Source: Sindora glabra (Eukaryota; Streptophyta; Magnoliopsida; Fabales; Fabaceae). From it: a stretch of 64,000 bases of DNA. Shown here one piece after another: positions 1 to 13,479 of this stretch. The notes under the pieces were generated by a model. The model ran no database searches and was not told where the DNA came from. It was given only the letters and a program-made list of their open reading frames with translations. Positions within the stretch are counted from its first letter, which is position 1, and every line of letters starts with the position of its first letter. The translations under genes and the position numbers were made by a program. Location of the stretch: positions 49,785,057-49,849,056 of the forward strand of contig CM035236.1 in NCBI GenBank assembly GCA_020226215.1, in the 5' to 3' direction.

Positions 1-1261
1 ATTAACTTGGGAGGAATAAGGATAGAACTTATAGGGGATATAGGGCTAACTAGGAGTTATAAAGAGGTTTACTTTCTTTCTTTATCTTACTATTATGTGT
101 CCGATATAATGAGACCATTACGTGGATAATTATGTATGAATGTTAGTAGTAATAAGTGTGAATGATGTTTAACAAATGTGTTATTGCTAATGGAAATTAT
201 ATAGTGAGCAGAAAATTTACATGTGAATTAGGAATAATCATTAATTAGTTAAGATTAAAATAAAATTAGTTTGTTCATGTCCCTATGATATTGTAATTGC
301 TAGAGGAGTCCTAATTGAGTTTCCATGTTGTATGAACATGTGTTGTATTATTTTGATGGATAGGTATAACTATTATTAAACTCTTTCCCTCATCTAACAA
401 AGGTATAGGAATGTAATAATTTAATTAGGTTAAAAATATGAAAATTTCCCCTAGAATCTAATTGAGACTTTCCTCGTTTTAGCACTAATATTCTAAGATA
501 ATGATTCTTTTCTTTTAGTTATTACTCACTCACTAAGTTTTGAGGAAACTCATTTTTTTTCCTTTCTATGTTTATGTTTTTAGGAGTCTCTTCCCTCAGG
601 TGTCCAATTGCTACTAGATGGGCTAAAAGTAGGATTGCTCAAGAACTTCATCAATGAAGTAAGCTTTTGGATGGTTGGAATAATCTTACACCACGATTCA
701 TCCATACACTTATATTTGAATATGAAGAATCACATCTACTTGAAAAGCATAGTGAACTTGCATGAAATACATAAATTACATTAGACATGTTATAGGAAAA
801 GCTGGTAAGTGGTTACTTATAGCGACTTCTTATAGCAGTCATATGTCCAAAGGTTAGGTTGTGATAAAGGTAATATTAGAGCATGGTCTAGGGTCTGATG
901 ATGCATTTTGGATAGAAGTCATGAAATAAAATTTTCCAATTGTCTAACTAAGTGGCTTAAGAATATTGAGCCCGATGGCAAATCAATGGCTATTAGAGAA
1001 GGTTATAGATAGATTTATCTATTTACCTTTCATACATAAGACTCTTTAAAAGCCACTTTCCTTATAGGTAATTGAGAACAGTTAGAATGAGTGCTTTTCT
1101 ATCTATGAATTTATTATCATCTTTCAATTAGGTAATGACTTTTATTATGAGCAATCGAGGTAATTGACCTGGTACAAGACAAGGCATGGACTAATGGCTT
1201 AATAAATGACTAATTTTATCTTACATGCTTATGTTTAAGAAAGCTTGGTGAACGTATATAA

Positions 1262-1286
1262 GATATATATATATATATATATATAT
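1262..1286. repeat. (AT)n microsatellite
   Basis: Uninterrupted AT dinucleotide run of about 25 bases. A second short run lies near 4564-4580. Confidence 0.9.
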
Positions 1287-4200
1287 GTATATCTTGCTTG
1301 TGTGAGAACTTGCCTAAATGATTATCTTCCTACATTAATAAATGGGAAAAATATTTTGTGACCCTTTATCGTTAAAGGGCAATTTGATTGATTGTTAAGG
1401 TTGATAATTCCTGAGTTACAAAAATTTCAACCTAAGCAATAAAAGGTAAAGAACTAAAGATGATAGGGACATAAACTTTAATAGGAAAATCAAGAACTCA
1501 TAGGACAAATGGTAATGTGTCAGTTCACCAACATGTCCTAATTGAATCAAGGCTATTAATATAGGTGTTAGTGTGGCTTGGTATATGTGATAGGAAGCTT
1601 AGCCACATAAAGCTAGTGTAGTAAGATGGAAATTCTAAAAACATAATGGGACATGAGACTTCAAATGAAGGAGATGGAACCTTAAGGGATTGTGGGTCAT
1701 GCCGAAGTATAAGTGCAAGCATAGTAAAGTAAAATAAGGGTTTAGTGAATACGTTGTTTATTTAAAATGTATGAGTCACATGATCTTATTTAAATAGTCC
1801 TATTAATAAGACATTTGATCATGTTACAACTCTTAATCTTATTAGGTTAATACCAGTACAAGGATCCTGATGTATTTATAGAAGTGTTAAACTACCTTGA
1901 TTTATATAGAAATGATTAAAAGCATAGTATAAGTGTGATGTAGATCTCTTGTGTGAACCCTTGCTTTGTGAGTTGTGCATGATGCCTTACTCATCTATCT
2001 TTGCCAAGTCTAAACTATTTGGAATTACTTTGGTAATCTTAAGCCAAAGTAGGTACTAAAAGAGAACAATGGAAAAAGGAAATAATAACAAATAGTGGGA
2101 AAGTATATTGTCGTCCATGGGATAAGGGGGTATCTTAATGGATTGGTGAGATGGATAAACAATCAAATGATGAACTTATGACTGGTATATAAACAATAGG
2201 AAGTTTAAGAAAGTAAGGATGTAAATCTTGATAAAGAGATTAAGAATCTATAAGGCATTGGACCTAAGCCTTTAACTTTATGATAAAGATGACCATTCTT
2301 GAAAACTCGATTAGGTAAGGTAGTGAATAGTACCATAGATGGAGCAAAGAAAAAGTTTTATAGGAGAAGCAGTATTAGTGTCACTTTGTGTGCTTTTGTT
2401 ATGCGTTATATAAGTAATAGTGGATGATCATTGTGCTTCTATCCATTAATTGCTATGTATAAGTAATTTCCAACATTCTTACCAATGATTGTAATAAATG
2501 ACTAGGAATTTTCAACCTTAACCCTTGTCTAGGAAGTTGAACTTTACAACCTCAACAGTAATGGCAAAAAAGAAAAAAGAAAAAAAAGCTCATCTATAAA
2601 TTTAAAGCAATTTCAATACTTTTTTCTCCCCTTCTTAAGCAAAACCCTAATTTTATCCCTTACCCTTGCATGAAAACCTTGTGGTTTTGTAAAGACATAA
2701 GCTTGTGCATAAAATCTAGAGAGCCACATGTATCAAACACTATAAATGATCCACTATGTTGTCAATCTCCCATTACATTCCTATAATACAATTGACGTGC
2801 TTTGTTATTGTAACCATAATTTCTATGAGGTGAGAATTGCCAATAATGAATGCACATTGTCATTGTTATGATTTATTTTGTTTAATGTTATAAGCATTGC
2901 ATGACATTGGAGAGTAACTGCAAGAAAATACCTATATTGGTAATATATGATGTCAAGAAGTTTCATGATAGAGATGTGTCAGCACAATAGCATTGGGAAT
3001 TATAGTTTATAATTAGGCTAAGGCAAATAAAATAATTTAACTATGGTGGTTAAAATAGATAAGTAGTGTACTCTTGCTTATAAAAGAAAAGTCTAGGACT
3101 ATTAACAAAAGATAATGAATTCCTTAAAGTTAAATGTTCCTTAGATATAAAATTTACTCTTGTTAGCCTTAAGGTTAAAATTAGAAGTAAATAGTGATAT
3201 GGAAACTCATGAAAGGTGTAAAGGTATGTTTAAAAGCTGATAACCTAAACACTATGACAAAATGAATCAATTGAGACTGTAGAGTTAAGAGGGTTAACTT
3301 AGGCAATCATAACTAAGGATGTAGTACAAGACAGTGTAAACAATGTAAAAATATTATCTAACCAAAACCCTAATAGAGTTAAATAGTTTAGGATCATTGC
3401 ACCCAAGTAACACATAATGCTAAAGTAGGTGAACTCGAGTTTGTATAATGTGATTTATGCTAAACCCAAGGTACTATAGTTCTTGGACATTACACAATAT
3501 TAGGAGCTATGAATTAGTGGCAAAGATTGATAACCTTCTCCTAGGTCCATACTTATTATGATTGTATATTGCTCTATTATCCTTATGTTCATACTAAGAA
3601 GTTTGAATGGTAAAACCTATAATTGATGTAAAGTTAATAGGAGTTTACTATGAAAAAAAACATATAAGTGAGACTTCAAAATAATAGTTTGCTTTTAAGC
3701 CATTAATATGGTTTAAATGTGTTACATTTCTAGATAATTTTGTCCTTAGAAACACATCTATTATACATTTCTTTTAATCTTGTTATTATAAATTTTTAGT
3801 ATGCAAAAGGCTATCATGGACTTAATGGCTACTAAAGGTTGATAATGAAAATCAACCTTATAGTTAGGGCAAGGACATCTAGCATCATTGATACATAGGA
3901 ATTAGGTAAACGTAATATATATTGGACTTAAAACTAAACAAGTGTATAAACTGGGAGAATGTAAATTGCAAAACACTTGCACTTGCCAAGTTAAAGTTAG
4001 GATTAATTATAAATGGCTAATGAAATGTAAAAGAAGAATAAAGGAAACTCCTAAAAGCTCTTTCAAGTAGATATGATTGAAAATTTAAACATACAACTAG
4101 GTAATTAGAAATGGTAGTGGACATAAACCTCACATACTAATTAAAATGATAGGATGCCTCCAATAAACACCACACAGAATACACCAAGAATACAAGGATG

Positions 4201-4901
4201 AATTTTTTTAAAAAGGAAAGTACTATTACATCCTTCTTAGAATTTTAGGATTTTAATTCATGAAGGAAAACAAATAAATGAGTCTAATGGTAATTTTATA
4301 AGGGATGGAAAAGTTTCAATAGGAAAATATAGGAAAAGTATCGATAAATGAAAATTCATTTATTCAAGTGAGTTTTGAACAAAACCTAGAGGAAAATAGA
4401 TATAAACTAATTGAGTTATATTTAGAAAGGAAAATTTGAAAGGGGTTAATAGAGAAAAGAAGGTTTTAAATAAAAGAATTAAAGATTAAGTATAATCAAA
4501 AGTAAATAAACATAAGTATGGAAAAAGTTTAGGACAAAAATTTTCAAAAATACCCTTACTCTTATATATATATATATATCAATCCCATTTTTTCTTTATT
4601 CTAAAATCCTAACTTTTCCTTCCTTGTCATTTTCTCATCTTCCATTTCCATCTTGATTTCTTCTTCAATTCAGCTAGAAAGGAGCTAATCTTTGTCAAGC
4701 TTTCATATAAATGAGCTAAGATCTTCTTAGTATTTAAATTTTTCATGGTATTCTTAAGAAGAAAGGATTTGGGTATGAAGCCTTAATAGGAGAAAATATC
4801 AACCTTAATAATTTTAAAAATGCCATCATATTTATATAAATGTCAATTTGTCTTATAATCGATGTTTATTGACCAAAGTAGAATCATAATTATGTAATAG
4901 T

Positions 4902-5083
4902 GTTACATTTTATTCCACTGTACCATATGTAACATAATTATAGAGAAATAAGCTTAAAGGCTTGCAATGGCCTCATTTTTTAGGGAATCCACATATCTAG
5001 TCCTTTAATTTTGTGTCTATCTTTTTCTTGTTAGAGTAGAAATCTTATGTTGCATATGGTACAACAAAATGGAATAGAAAGTA
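4902..5083. repeat. Short inverted repeat, MITE-like
   Basis: The arm at 4902-4933 (containing ccatatgtaac) is matched in reverse by the arm at 5049-5083 (containing gttgcatatgg), separated by about 115 bases. The right arm continues into ggaatggaatgacc and a 'tgtttggtacg' stretch reminiscent of widespread plant MITEs. No target duplication was found, so the outer limits are uncertain. Confidence 0.4.
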
Positions 5084-6108
5084 AGTAAATGGAATGGAAT
5101 GACCAATATTCTAATATCATGTTTGGTACGATTAGCAATAAAGTGAGTATTCTACACTATAATTATGTTTAGTCACTGTTATAGATTTGCAAATAAATGT
5201 TTAGTGTTTAAAGGACTACATGTTGATTTTTTACTAACATTTTATCAAGTACTATTGTATATCAATTTTAACATCAAGCCAATAACCGTTGAAAAAAATA
5301 ACAATAATATCAATTATCATATAAAAGACAATTGATATCATTTCTTTTAAATTGCCATGGGAAAATAACATTATACATTGATTTTTTATAAAGAACCATC
5401 GTATAATGTCCATAATGCTATTTTAGTTTCTCTAAATAACCAATATGGTATGTTATAACCCCTCTCTTTGTTCTTTCTTTCTTGGTCTTCCTTATTTCCT
5501 TTATATTCCTCCTTACAAAACACCCTAACTAGAAATTAAAAAAAACCAACATCTCTAATACCACTACAAAATCTCAATTTTAGCAATTTTAAAAAATAAA
5601 TTAAATAACAAAAGCTTATTGGTGAAAAGTTATATCTAATATCCTAATCAAATATGAATACTTTGCTTGATCTATTTTGATATTTGTTACTTAATATATG
5701 AGGTTTGCACTCCTTATAAAAGTACTCTTAAATTCAATATCTAAAAATGAAATAAGAATTCGTTAAAATTTGATGCATGATATTACACATTTCATATAAA
5801 TAAATAGTAAATAATATTATTGACTACTAAAAACGATTAATGAAATTAAATTTTTTACGTATACAAATTTGTAAAAATTACATCAAAATGATAGAGAGCA
5901 AAATATGGTTAATTATGAAATTAAAAATTAAATTACAAGAATAAATGCAAAAGCTAAACAAATCCTTACCTTTATATTCTACTTTTTTTTTTCAGGAATG
6001 TTAAGCTTTATATATTTAGTAATGGGTTAACAAAGCTTGAATCTTGCAAAATAATTGCTAAGCATAAATGCAAAATGTTATAAAATTATTTTAAGGTCAG
6101 AAGGTAAG

Positions 6109-7581
6109 TGATGTGCATTATTTCACTCTAAAAATTATATTGATCCTCCTTGACCAAGTGGATAGGGTGAGTCTAGGTTAAACCTAAGGAATTGGAAGAT
6201 CAATATATGGTAACATAATATCAAAATAAAATTTTCTTATAAAAGCAATGAAACAAAACAAAATGCAATGATAGATAATAAAATAAAAATAAGGAAAGTT
6301 GCAATAAAGAGAATTACCAGCTCAAGAGATGTTTTAGACCTTAATTAGTTAATTTATCCTAGACAAAACCAATCAAGTTACTCTAATTTGATTAATTAGT
6401 CGCAAACTACCCTAGCAGCAATCCACAGATTGTTAATTAATTAACTTAAGCCTAGAACCTTGATTAATTCCTTATGGCTCAAGCTTAGTACCCAAATAAT
6501 AGCATTAAAATTTAGGGAATTACTAAAACTAAATTAACAACCCAACCTATCATTGAATCATTAATTCAAATCCTAATCCTCTTAGACAAATAATGATTCA
6601 TCCAAATCTTAAATCACCAAAGCCTAATTATGACTCATTCATTAATTAATTACAACCTAATATTATAATTATTTATCTAGCAATATGTCAAAATAGGTAA
6701 CGAACTATCAAATCCAAATTAGCAAATTATCTAAAAAAAGTATAAACTTGAAAGAGCAAAGAAATAAAGTATAATCAAATTAAAAATAAACTAATAGTAT
6801 CAAGTCTCAAGATTAAACTGAAATAAGGTTGAAATTCCTTTGTATTGATATAGAAAATTAGTCACTTATGGTGGTTTAGAATAAAACTTGGAGAAGAAAA
6901 GGTTGTCTAAAGAGAATATACTATCTTTAAAGGCATAAAACATAATTATATCTAACTTCTCAAGAAAGAAAACCTACAGGGCAGAGTTATGATGCCTCTC
7001 AGGGATACAATGAATAGGGCTTTGCTTAATTTGGTGACTCAGAACCTAATTTACAAGCCAAATTACTACAAAAGTTTATAACAATAAATTCTCATAAGTC
7101 AACTTTTAGCCAATGTTTGACCATCAATGGTATAGTTTCACTAATCCTTAAATATAAAAGTTGTTGGCTTTGGAAATAGTATGACTTTGGATGCTATTTT
7201 AGCCTTTATTAGACTTATGGAGCTCTAGACATGGCTTAGAAATTATGAATAGGTTAGATTGGAAAATAACATTACTTTATTTTCATGATCAAATTTGATC
7301 CTCCAAATGCCCAAATTAGGTTTTGGTCAAAATAAGAAAGTTTTAAAGCTTTCTTTTAGCATTCTAACACCATAAAAACACCCAATTTTGACCTTCGAAA
7401 CTTAAGTTATAGCTAAATATTTGAAATAGTATCAAAATCTAGCTTTAACAAAATAATTCAATAATATTGAAAAATCATAATCTAATCATAAAACAAGACT
7501 AATTCCATTAAATTAAATACATATAACATTCTAAAAGATAGGAAATAGGATGACTTAATATAGAAAATATTTTGCACATCA
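6109..7581 (-). mobile_element. Solo LTR, Ty3/gypsy type (1473 bases)
   Basis: The ends are TGATGTGC and GCACATCA, an 8-base perfect terminal inverted repeat with the canonical TG...CA. The flanks are GTAAG (6104-6108) and ATAAG (7582-7586), a 5-base target duplication differing by one transition. No primer site, polypurine tract or coding sequence lies next to it, so it is a solo LTR. Its minus-strand text resembles the Gypsy LTRs at 33864 and 40573 (an 'agaaagcttt'/'aaagctta' block and a gattaatt-rich part), which sets the orientation and suggests a related family. Confidence 0.75.
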
Positions 7582-7625
7582 ATAAGCATATCTTATTAGA
7601 TAGAGAAATATTTTAGGGTTAAAAG

Positions 7626-9069
7626 TGTTAGTGTATATGCCCTAAAACCAATTGTATTGGTGATTGTAATTTTAAATCATGTTATTTTAATAGCAATTCC
7701 AATTATTATATTTATATATATTATTTGCGTAATATATTCAATTATAATAATAACCTTAGAATAATTGTATTCTTAAATGTCCCTAGTCATATATCATTGT
7801 GGATTAGGTTGCTTTGATATGTTAAGACTAGTATGTGTGAAGACTTATATGAGATATTAAGTTTACACATGAGTACAAGTTAGAGAACTTGTATACTGGA
7901 CCGACCCATATTAAGAACACTACATAGATCGTTATATGAGTGTCATAAGTGGTTCTTAGTGATCATTATTAATATGGTCCTTTGACCTGAGATCACCAAA
8001 GTTTCCTACATGCGAGTTTCATATTTTGATACTATTCTATATCACTAATGGTTAAGTGAATGCAATGGTAGATATTGGATATGTCACATATCATGCGGAG
8101 GGGTTTGTGTAATCAAGATGGGATTTGTCCCTCCTATATAACAGGAGTAACATCTATGGGCCCCTTGATTAAGTAAAGCTGAGAAAATTCATGGCCATGC
8201 TCAGATGAATTGACATGAGATGTCGATTACATTTGTTTCAGTCAGCTTACTTAGGAATCAAGAAACCTCAAGATTGGGCTATATGGGAATGACACGGTCC
8301 ATGTCTCGTGCTCAATCTAGATGTATAGGACAAAAGGACATAAGTGATGATCACATGTAAAGGTTTAGTCAAATCACCGACTTTTACATTACTTGGGTAA
8401 CAATGATATGTTGCTAGACACCAATCATTGTTTATGATCATTAATATGATTAATGGTCATTGTCAACGTAATGAAAGCTTGTAGGATCGCACACCTAGAG
8501 CCTAGTGAATTTGGAATTAATGGACCAAATTGTTTGGGCTTAATATTTAGGAATTCATGTTATAATTATAAGGCCTAATAGTAAGCCTATAATTATACAT
8601 GGAATAAAGCCCAAATAGGTTAGGTTTTTCTATGCGCCTATTTAAATAGGCTTATGGGGTAATAATAGGATTGCTATTCATTATTCACGCACCCCAAGCA
8701 AAAGCATAGAAAACCCTAGCACCTATCCTTGACCAAAATCCCTGAAGAGGCGTAGCTAGCACTACGAGGTATAAGGAGATCAATTCCAACCGGTGTGTGT
8801 AGCGGACATTCATCGGTGATTCACGGGTTCGTGTGGATACCACAAAGGTGCAGCCACATAAATGTTGTACTGGTGATCTGATTTACTGGTTTCTATTCCG
8901 GTTCGTGATTTGGAAGCAGATCGGACTTACTGTAGCGGTCAGAAGATTTTTGACCGAAAGGTATAAACCCTAATCCCTAATCTATGGCGTTCTAAATTCG
9001 CATAGATCCTTGGTGGAAATCGTGCAAAATTTTATTCCACTGTGCATGTATGATGCGCGATTTCTAGCA
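7626..9069 (+). mobile_element. Solo LTR, Ty1/copia type (1444 bases)
   Basis: Starts TGTTAGTG and ends TTCTAGCA. It is flanked by a perfect 5-base target duplication AAAAG (7621-7625 and 9070-9074). The text runs parallel to the Copia LTRs further right: the start TGTTagTGTaTgcCC, a shared 'ccccttgatt' block and a shared 'atggccat' block. It is therefore a related but distinct Copia family. No internal coding part remains, so unequal LTR-LTR recombination is inferred. Confidence 0.85.
8637..8650 (+). promoter_or_regulatory. TATA-box palindrome of the solo LTR
   Basis: CCTATTTAAATAGG is a perfect 14-base palindrome holding TATTTAAATA. It lies about 1 kb into the LTR, where the U3/R boundary promoter is expected. 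Promoter role is inferred from position and composition. Confidence 0.45.
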
Positions 9070-9074
9070 AAAAG

Positions 9075-11393
9075 TGCTTTAGGATAAAATTTGTAAATGG
9101 TGTCATAATTTATATTTTTTATATCAAGTTATGCTAGCGATAGAAGTTTTTATGTTAGTCACTAAAAAATACCTACATTTAAAGTTAGCGCAAGTAAACC
9201 ACATCAAATATTAGATGTCAGTTAAGTCCAAAAAATATTGTCATTTATAATAAAATAACATCATCCTATTAAATAATATTTAATACTATTTATTAGATAA
9301 GAATCAATGTCATAATGCTTCAATGTCGATTAATAAAAAAAATGATGTCTTTTGTTTGAGAAACTTTTTCCATAATCTTTCAAGCAATAATTTTATAATT
9401 TAATTATAAATTTTGTTAAAAAACCAACACCAACACCATTTTATGAATTGATCAATTTTTTTAATTCAACTTACTTTAAGGGAAATTGATAGCATTAGAA
9501 TTCTTTTTTGCATTATAGTGTTGTTCTTGTACATTTAAACAAATACAAATAACAACAAATTGAACGTAAATATATAAATAAATGAGAAATGAGATAATTT
9601 ATTAAAAGAATATATTTTGTAATTTTATTTATTTTCATATCAGTAAATTAACATATACAATGAAAATATTACAATTCATAATGAATAATAGATTTTTTAT
9701 TATGATAAATATACATTTAAAAAGGATAATATATATTTAGAATTATCCTTTGCTCATAATTCGTCTTCACACAAATTTTATTGTAATGAGAAATTACACT
9801 TTTTTTATATTGCTTGAGAGCTTTTAAGTTGGAAGGTGTAAATTTGCATATTCATCATTACTAGGTTATTGAGAAGATTCTAGAATCTAAAGTAAAATCC
9901 TTGTGAAAATGTAAAGATGCATTCAAAATAAATAATAAATTATAATAAGAAGAAGTAGCATGATGGATCATCCTTCTGCAAATCTATTCTTTGACCTTAT
10001 CCTAAACGTATCGTCATTTTTCCTTCTAAGGACTTATACCTACACTTTGACTATGAACACAAGCATTCTATAGGGCATTTTTGGTATAATAATACATGTA
10101 ATTTATATTTAAATATTAAGGATAAAATGATCGTTCTTTAGGAATGAAAAGATTTCACGAGTTTGACATTTAGAAGGATTCTTATCAAAGAACATCTCTA
10201 AATGTACCTTTTAAGATGGAATGTGATCTATTTTCATATTCAACACAAGTTCTGGAATTAGATAATGGAAGTTAAGGTATCACCAAGATCTTTTAAATTA
10301 GTGGTAAGAGAAAAATTTATAAGTCATATGCAAAACCTTAGATGTTAATTATTAATAGAAATCTAGTGTCTTATGTTTGATCATATCTCAAGAAAGTAAT
10401 AGTTGTCATAACTTAATATGTCAATGAATTAATTAACCAATATATAAACTTTTATCATGAACTATCATGATAATTGAAATGGCCTTAGATGGCAATTATT
10501 TATCAAACTAACATTTTAAGTTTTTGTAGTTTCCCTATAACTTCATACATGTCATCATTTTAAATAATGGTTAAGCCTAAAATTGATATGTTTAAGTTTG
10601 TTATTCCTTCAATAACAACATTTGAAATATTTTTAGCCACTTATTCTATAAACAACTGATGTTATAAGCTTTTTAAATGTTAGTCACCTGAAAAAAAATC
10701 ACCATCACATATATTATGCAATAAAAGTAGGAATAGAAAGTGATAGTTATTTTTTGAACTAATTTCAATAGAAAATTATTTTTGTTTCAATATTTTCTAT
10801 TTGGTAAAAATTTTAATTTAAATGTCGATTATAGAAATTTAAAGTTAAATTTAATTGTCATTGAATAATTTATTATCAAAGACAAATAGATAAGTAGAGC
10901 GTAAATAATTTTGCAAATTTATTATGATATTTCATTACTTTCCAAAGCTCATTATATAAATATTGGGACAATAAAATGGTCACAAATACTACAATAAAAT
11001 CATAGCATAATATCAAAATTATTATGTTTTACAATGTAAAACCTAAATTAAATTTATAAACATTTGTATCTAAATTCTTAAGGCAAATTCCCATATGTTA
11101 AAGAAAGCTCTATTTTACTACACATTCATAGGTATTTAGCAAACGTTTTAGAGATATTCACACTACATTAACTTCCATTATTAGATGTAGAGTTAAGGTG
11201 GGATTTGAAGATAGATCACCTATTCGAGTAATATATTTTGAAGGGCTATTAATCCACTTTAATCAACCTATCCATTAATGGATAGGATGATTAAAGTTAA
11301 CTAGTATCACCTTAACATGTGCTACAGGAATGGGTAACCCATTACATTTTTGTAGACAAACTTTCAAATTAGATATAAGGCAAAGATATTATA
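9075..11393. other. CACTA-like relic homologous to 49.1-50.6 kb
   Basis: From about 9560 to 10900 the text runs parallel to 49300-50650 in the same orientation: the shared stretch at 9800-9880 and 49590-49690, then another at 10130-10320 and 49870-50060. In both copies the minus strand reads a similar peptide (AEYDNLHPPTHK at 49.6 kb, DEYANLHLPT at 9.8 kb). Both are flanked by repeats of acatca/caatgtc type motifs as in CACTA subterminal regions. This copy is not open. No terminal inverted repeats were fixed. Confidence 0.45.
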
Positions 11394-11398
11394 AAGAC

Positions 11399-13415
11399 TG
11401 TTGATGTGTGTCCTAGGAACCAATCATATAGATGATTGAAGTAATACACAATGTATTATATTTTATTTTAGGTAATTATTATATTTTATTTTATAATTTT
11501 ATTATTATTCTGCGCAATTTATAACTTAATATAATAATTATCCTTGGAATAGCTTCACTATTCCAAAAATGCCCCTGTCAAATATTATTACGAAAAGGAT
11601 AGTAATAATACATCGAGACTAGCATGTATAATGACTGATGATTACGAATCATGGATATGTGGTATCAAGTTAATACATGAGTACATTATTAGTGAACAAT
11701 GTATTGGACTAACCCACTATGAGAATATTATATGGATAGACGTGTCATAAGTTATTCTCATATGATCACAAATACACATAAACTTTTGACCTGAAGTCAC
11801 TACGGTTTCCTATATGAGGAATTACTCACTTTAATATTATCCTATGTCACCTTTAATTAGGATGACGAATAGGACATTAATTAGGTGTGTCATAAATCGT
11901 GCAGAGGGAAGTGAGTGATATAGATGGGATTTTATTACTCTTGTATAAAAGAAAAATATCCTTGGACCCCTTGATTCAGTGAGACTTAGAAATGTATGGC
12001 CATACTCAATTGGATTAATATATGATATTAATCATTTATTTTAAGTCTACTCAGTATCAAGAAATATAAATTGAACATTGAGGAGGATGACACATTCCAT
12101 ACCTCCAGTTCAATTTGGATATTATTACAAAAGGGTTATGATACAAAACATTGATCATGTATTTGGTGGATGTCAAATCACAGAAATTCTTACTACTTGA
12201 GTGACAATGATGTATGCTAGATACCGCTCACTGTCTATGGCTCAATAATGAGTGTCAACGTAGTAAGAACCTACAGAGTTACACAAAAGGAGTAGGAATA
12301 AGATAATAATTAATTGGACTTTAATTATATTAATATCCAATTAATTGGACTTATTTTCGTGCATATATATATTATTATTAAGAATAATAATATATATATT
12401 ACGTGAATAACACATTATTATTCTGAATAATAATATATATGCACGAAAATAAGTTCAATTAATTGAATATTAATATAATTAAAGTCTAATTAATTATTGT
12501 CTTATTCTTACTCCTTTTGTGTGATCTTATAGGTTTTTACTATATTGACAATGACTCATTATTGAGCCATAGACAGTGAGCGGTATCTAGCAATACATCA
12601 CTGCCACTCAAGTAGTAAGAATGTCTGTGATTCGACATCCACCTAATACATGATTAACGTTTTACATCATAACCCTTTTGTAATAATATTCAAATTGAAC
12701 TGGAGGCATGGAATGTGTCATCCTCGTCAATGTTCAATTTATATTTCTTGACACTGAATACACTTAAAATAAATGATTAATATCACATATTAATCTAATT
12801 GAGCATGACCATGCATTTCTAGGTCTCACTCAATCAAGGGGCCCAAGGATATTTCTCTTTTATACAAGAGTAACAAAATCCCTTCTACATCACTCACTTC
12901 CCTCTGTACGATTCATGACATACCTAATCAAAGCCCTATTCGTCATCCTAATTAAAGGTGACATAGGACAATATTAAAGTGAATAATTCCTCATGTAGGA
13001 AACCGTAGTAACTTCAAGTTAAAGGTTTATGTGTATTTATGATCATATGAGAATAACTTATGACACATCTATCCATGTAATATTCTCATAGTGGGTTAGT
13101 CCAGTACATTGTTCATTAATAATGTACTCATGTATTGACTTGTTACCACATATCCATTATTCGTAATCATTAGTCATTATACATGCTAGTATCGATATAT
13201 TATTACTATCATTTTCGTAATAATATTTGACTAGGGGCATTTTAGGAATAGCGAAGCTATTCCAAGGATAATTATTATATTAAGTTATAAATCGAGCAGA
13301 ATAATAATAAAATTATAAAATAAAATATAATAATTAAATTACCTAAAATAAAATATAATACATTGTGTATTACTTCAATCATCTATATGATTGGTTCCTA
13401 GGACACACACCAATA
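11399..13415. repeat. Long inverted repeat made of two U3 copies (fold-back 3' LTR)
   Basis: Left arm 11399-12388 reads the LTR start in plus orientation. Right arm 12414-13415 is the same LTR in minus orientation. They are separated by a 25-base AT-rich loop at 12389-12413. Near the loop the arms pair with one AT-unit indel and one mismatch. In the complete solo LTR at 20410-22062 the likely TATA box is about 1.3 kb from the U3 end, so both arms are U3 only and R/U5 is missing. Transcripts across this region would form a long hairpin. Confidence 0.9.
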
Positions 13416-13427
13416 ATCTTCCACTTG
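13416..13427 (-). other. Polypurine tract of the Copia element
   Basis: The minus strand reads AAGTGGAAGAT immediately before the LTR start TATTGGTGTG. A purine run directly upstream of the 3' LTR is the normal plus-strand primer site of Copia elements. Confidence 0.75.
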
Positions 13428-13479
13428 GACTAGAGCCAATCACTAATGTATTTAATACCAAGTGACATAGTATGATCAT

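Larger units (their letters stand above)
1..6103. other. Decayed repeat-derived DNA without a recognisable gene
   Basis: No open reading frame longer than about 65 codons and no protein motif I can name. Two places look like retrotransposon promoter/leader remnants: around 2592-2700 and 4560-4700 a TATA-like stretch is followed by a pyrimidine-rich leader with CCCTAA-type motifs, both suggesting the plus strand. From about 5200 to 5450 short motifs around 'acatca' and 'caatg' resemble the subterminal repeats of the CACTA elements further right. The assignment to old LTR and CACTA debris is inference. Confidence 0.35.

Noticed and set aside
5561..5585. CACTACAAAATCTC as a possible CACTA end
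   Set aside because: No partner end or target duplication identified; left as part of the decayed region.
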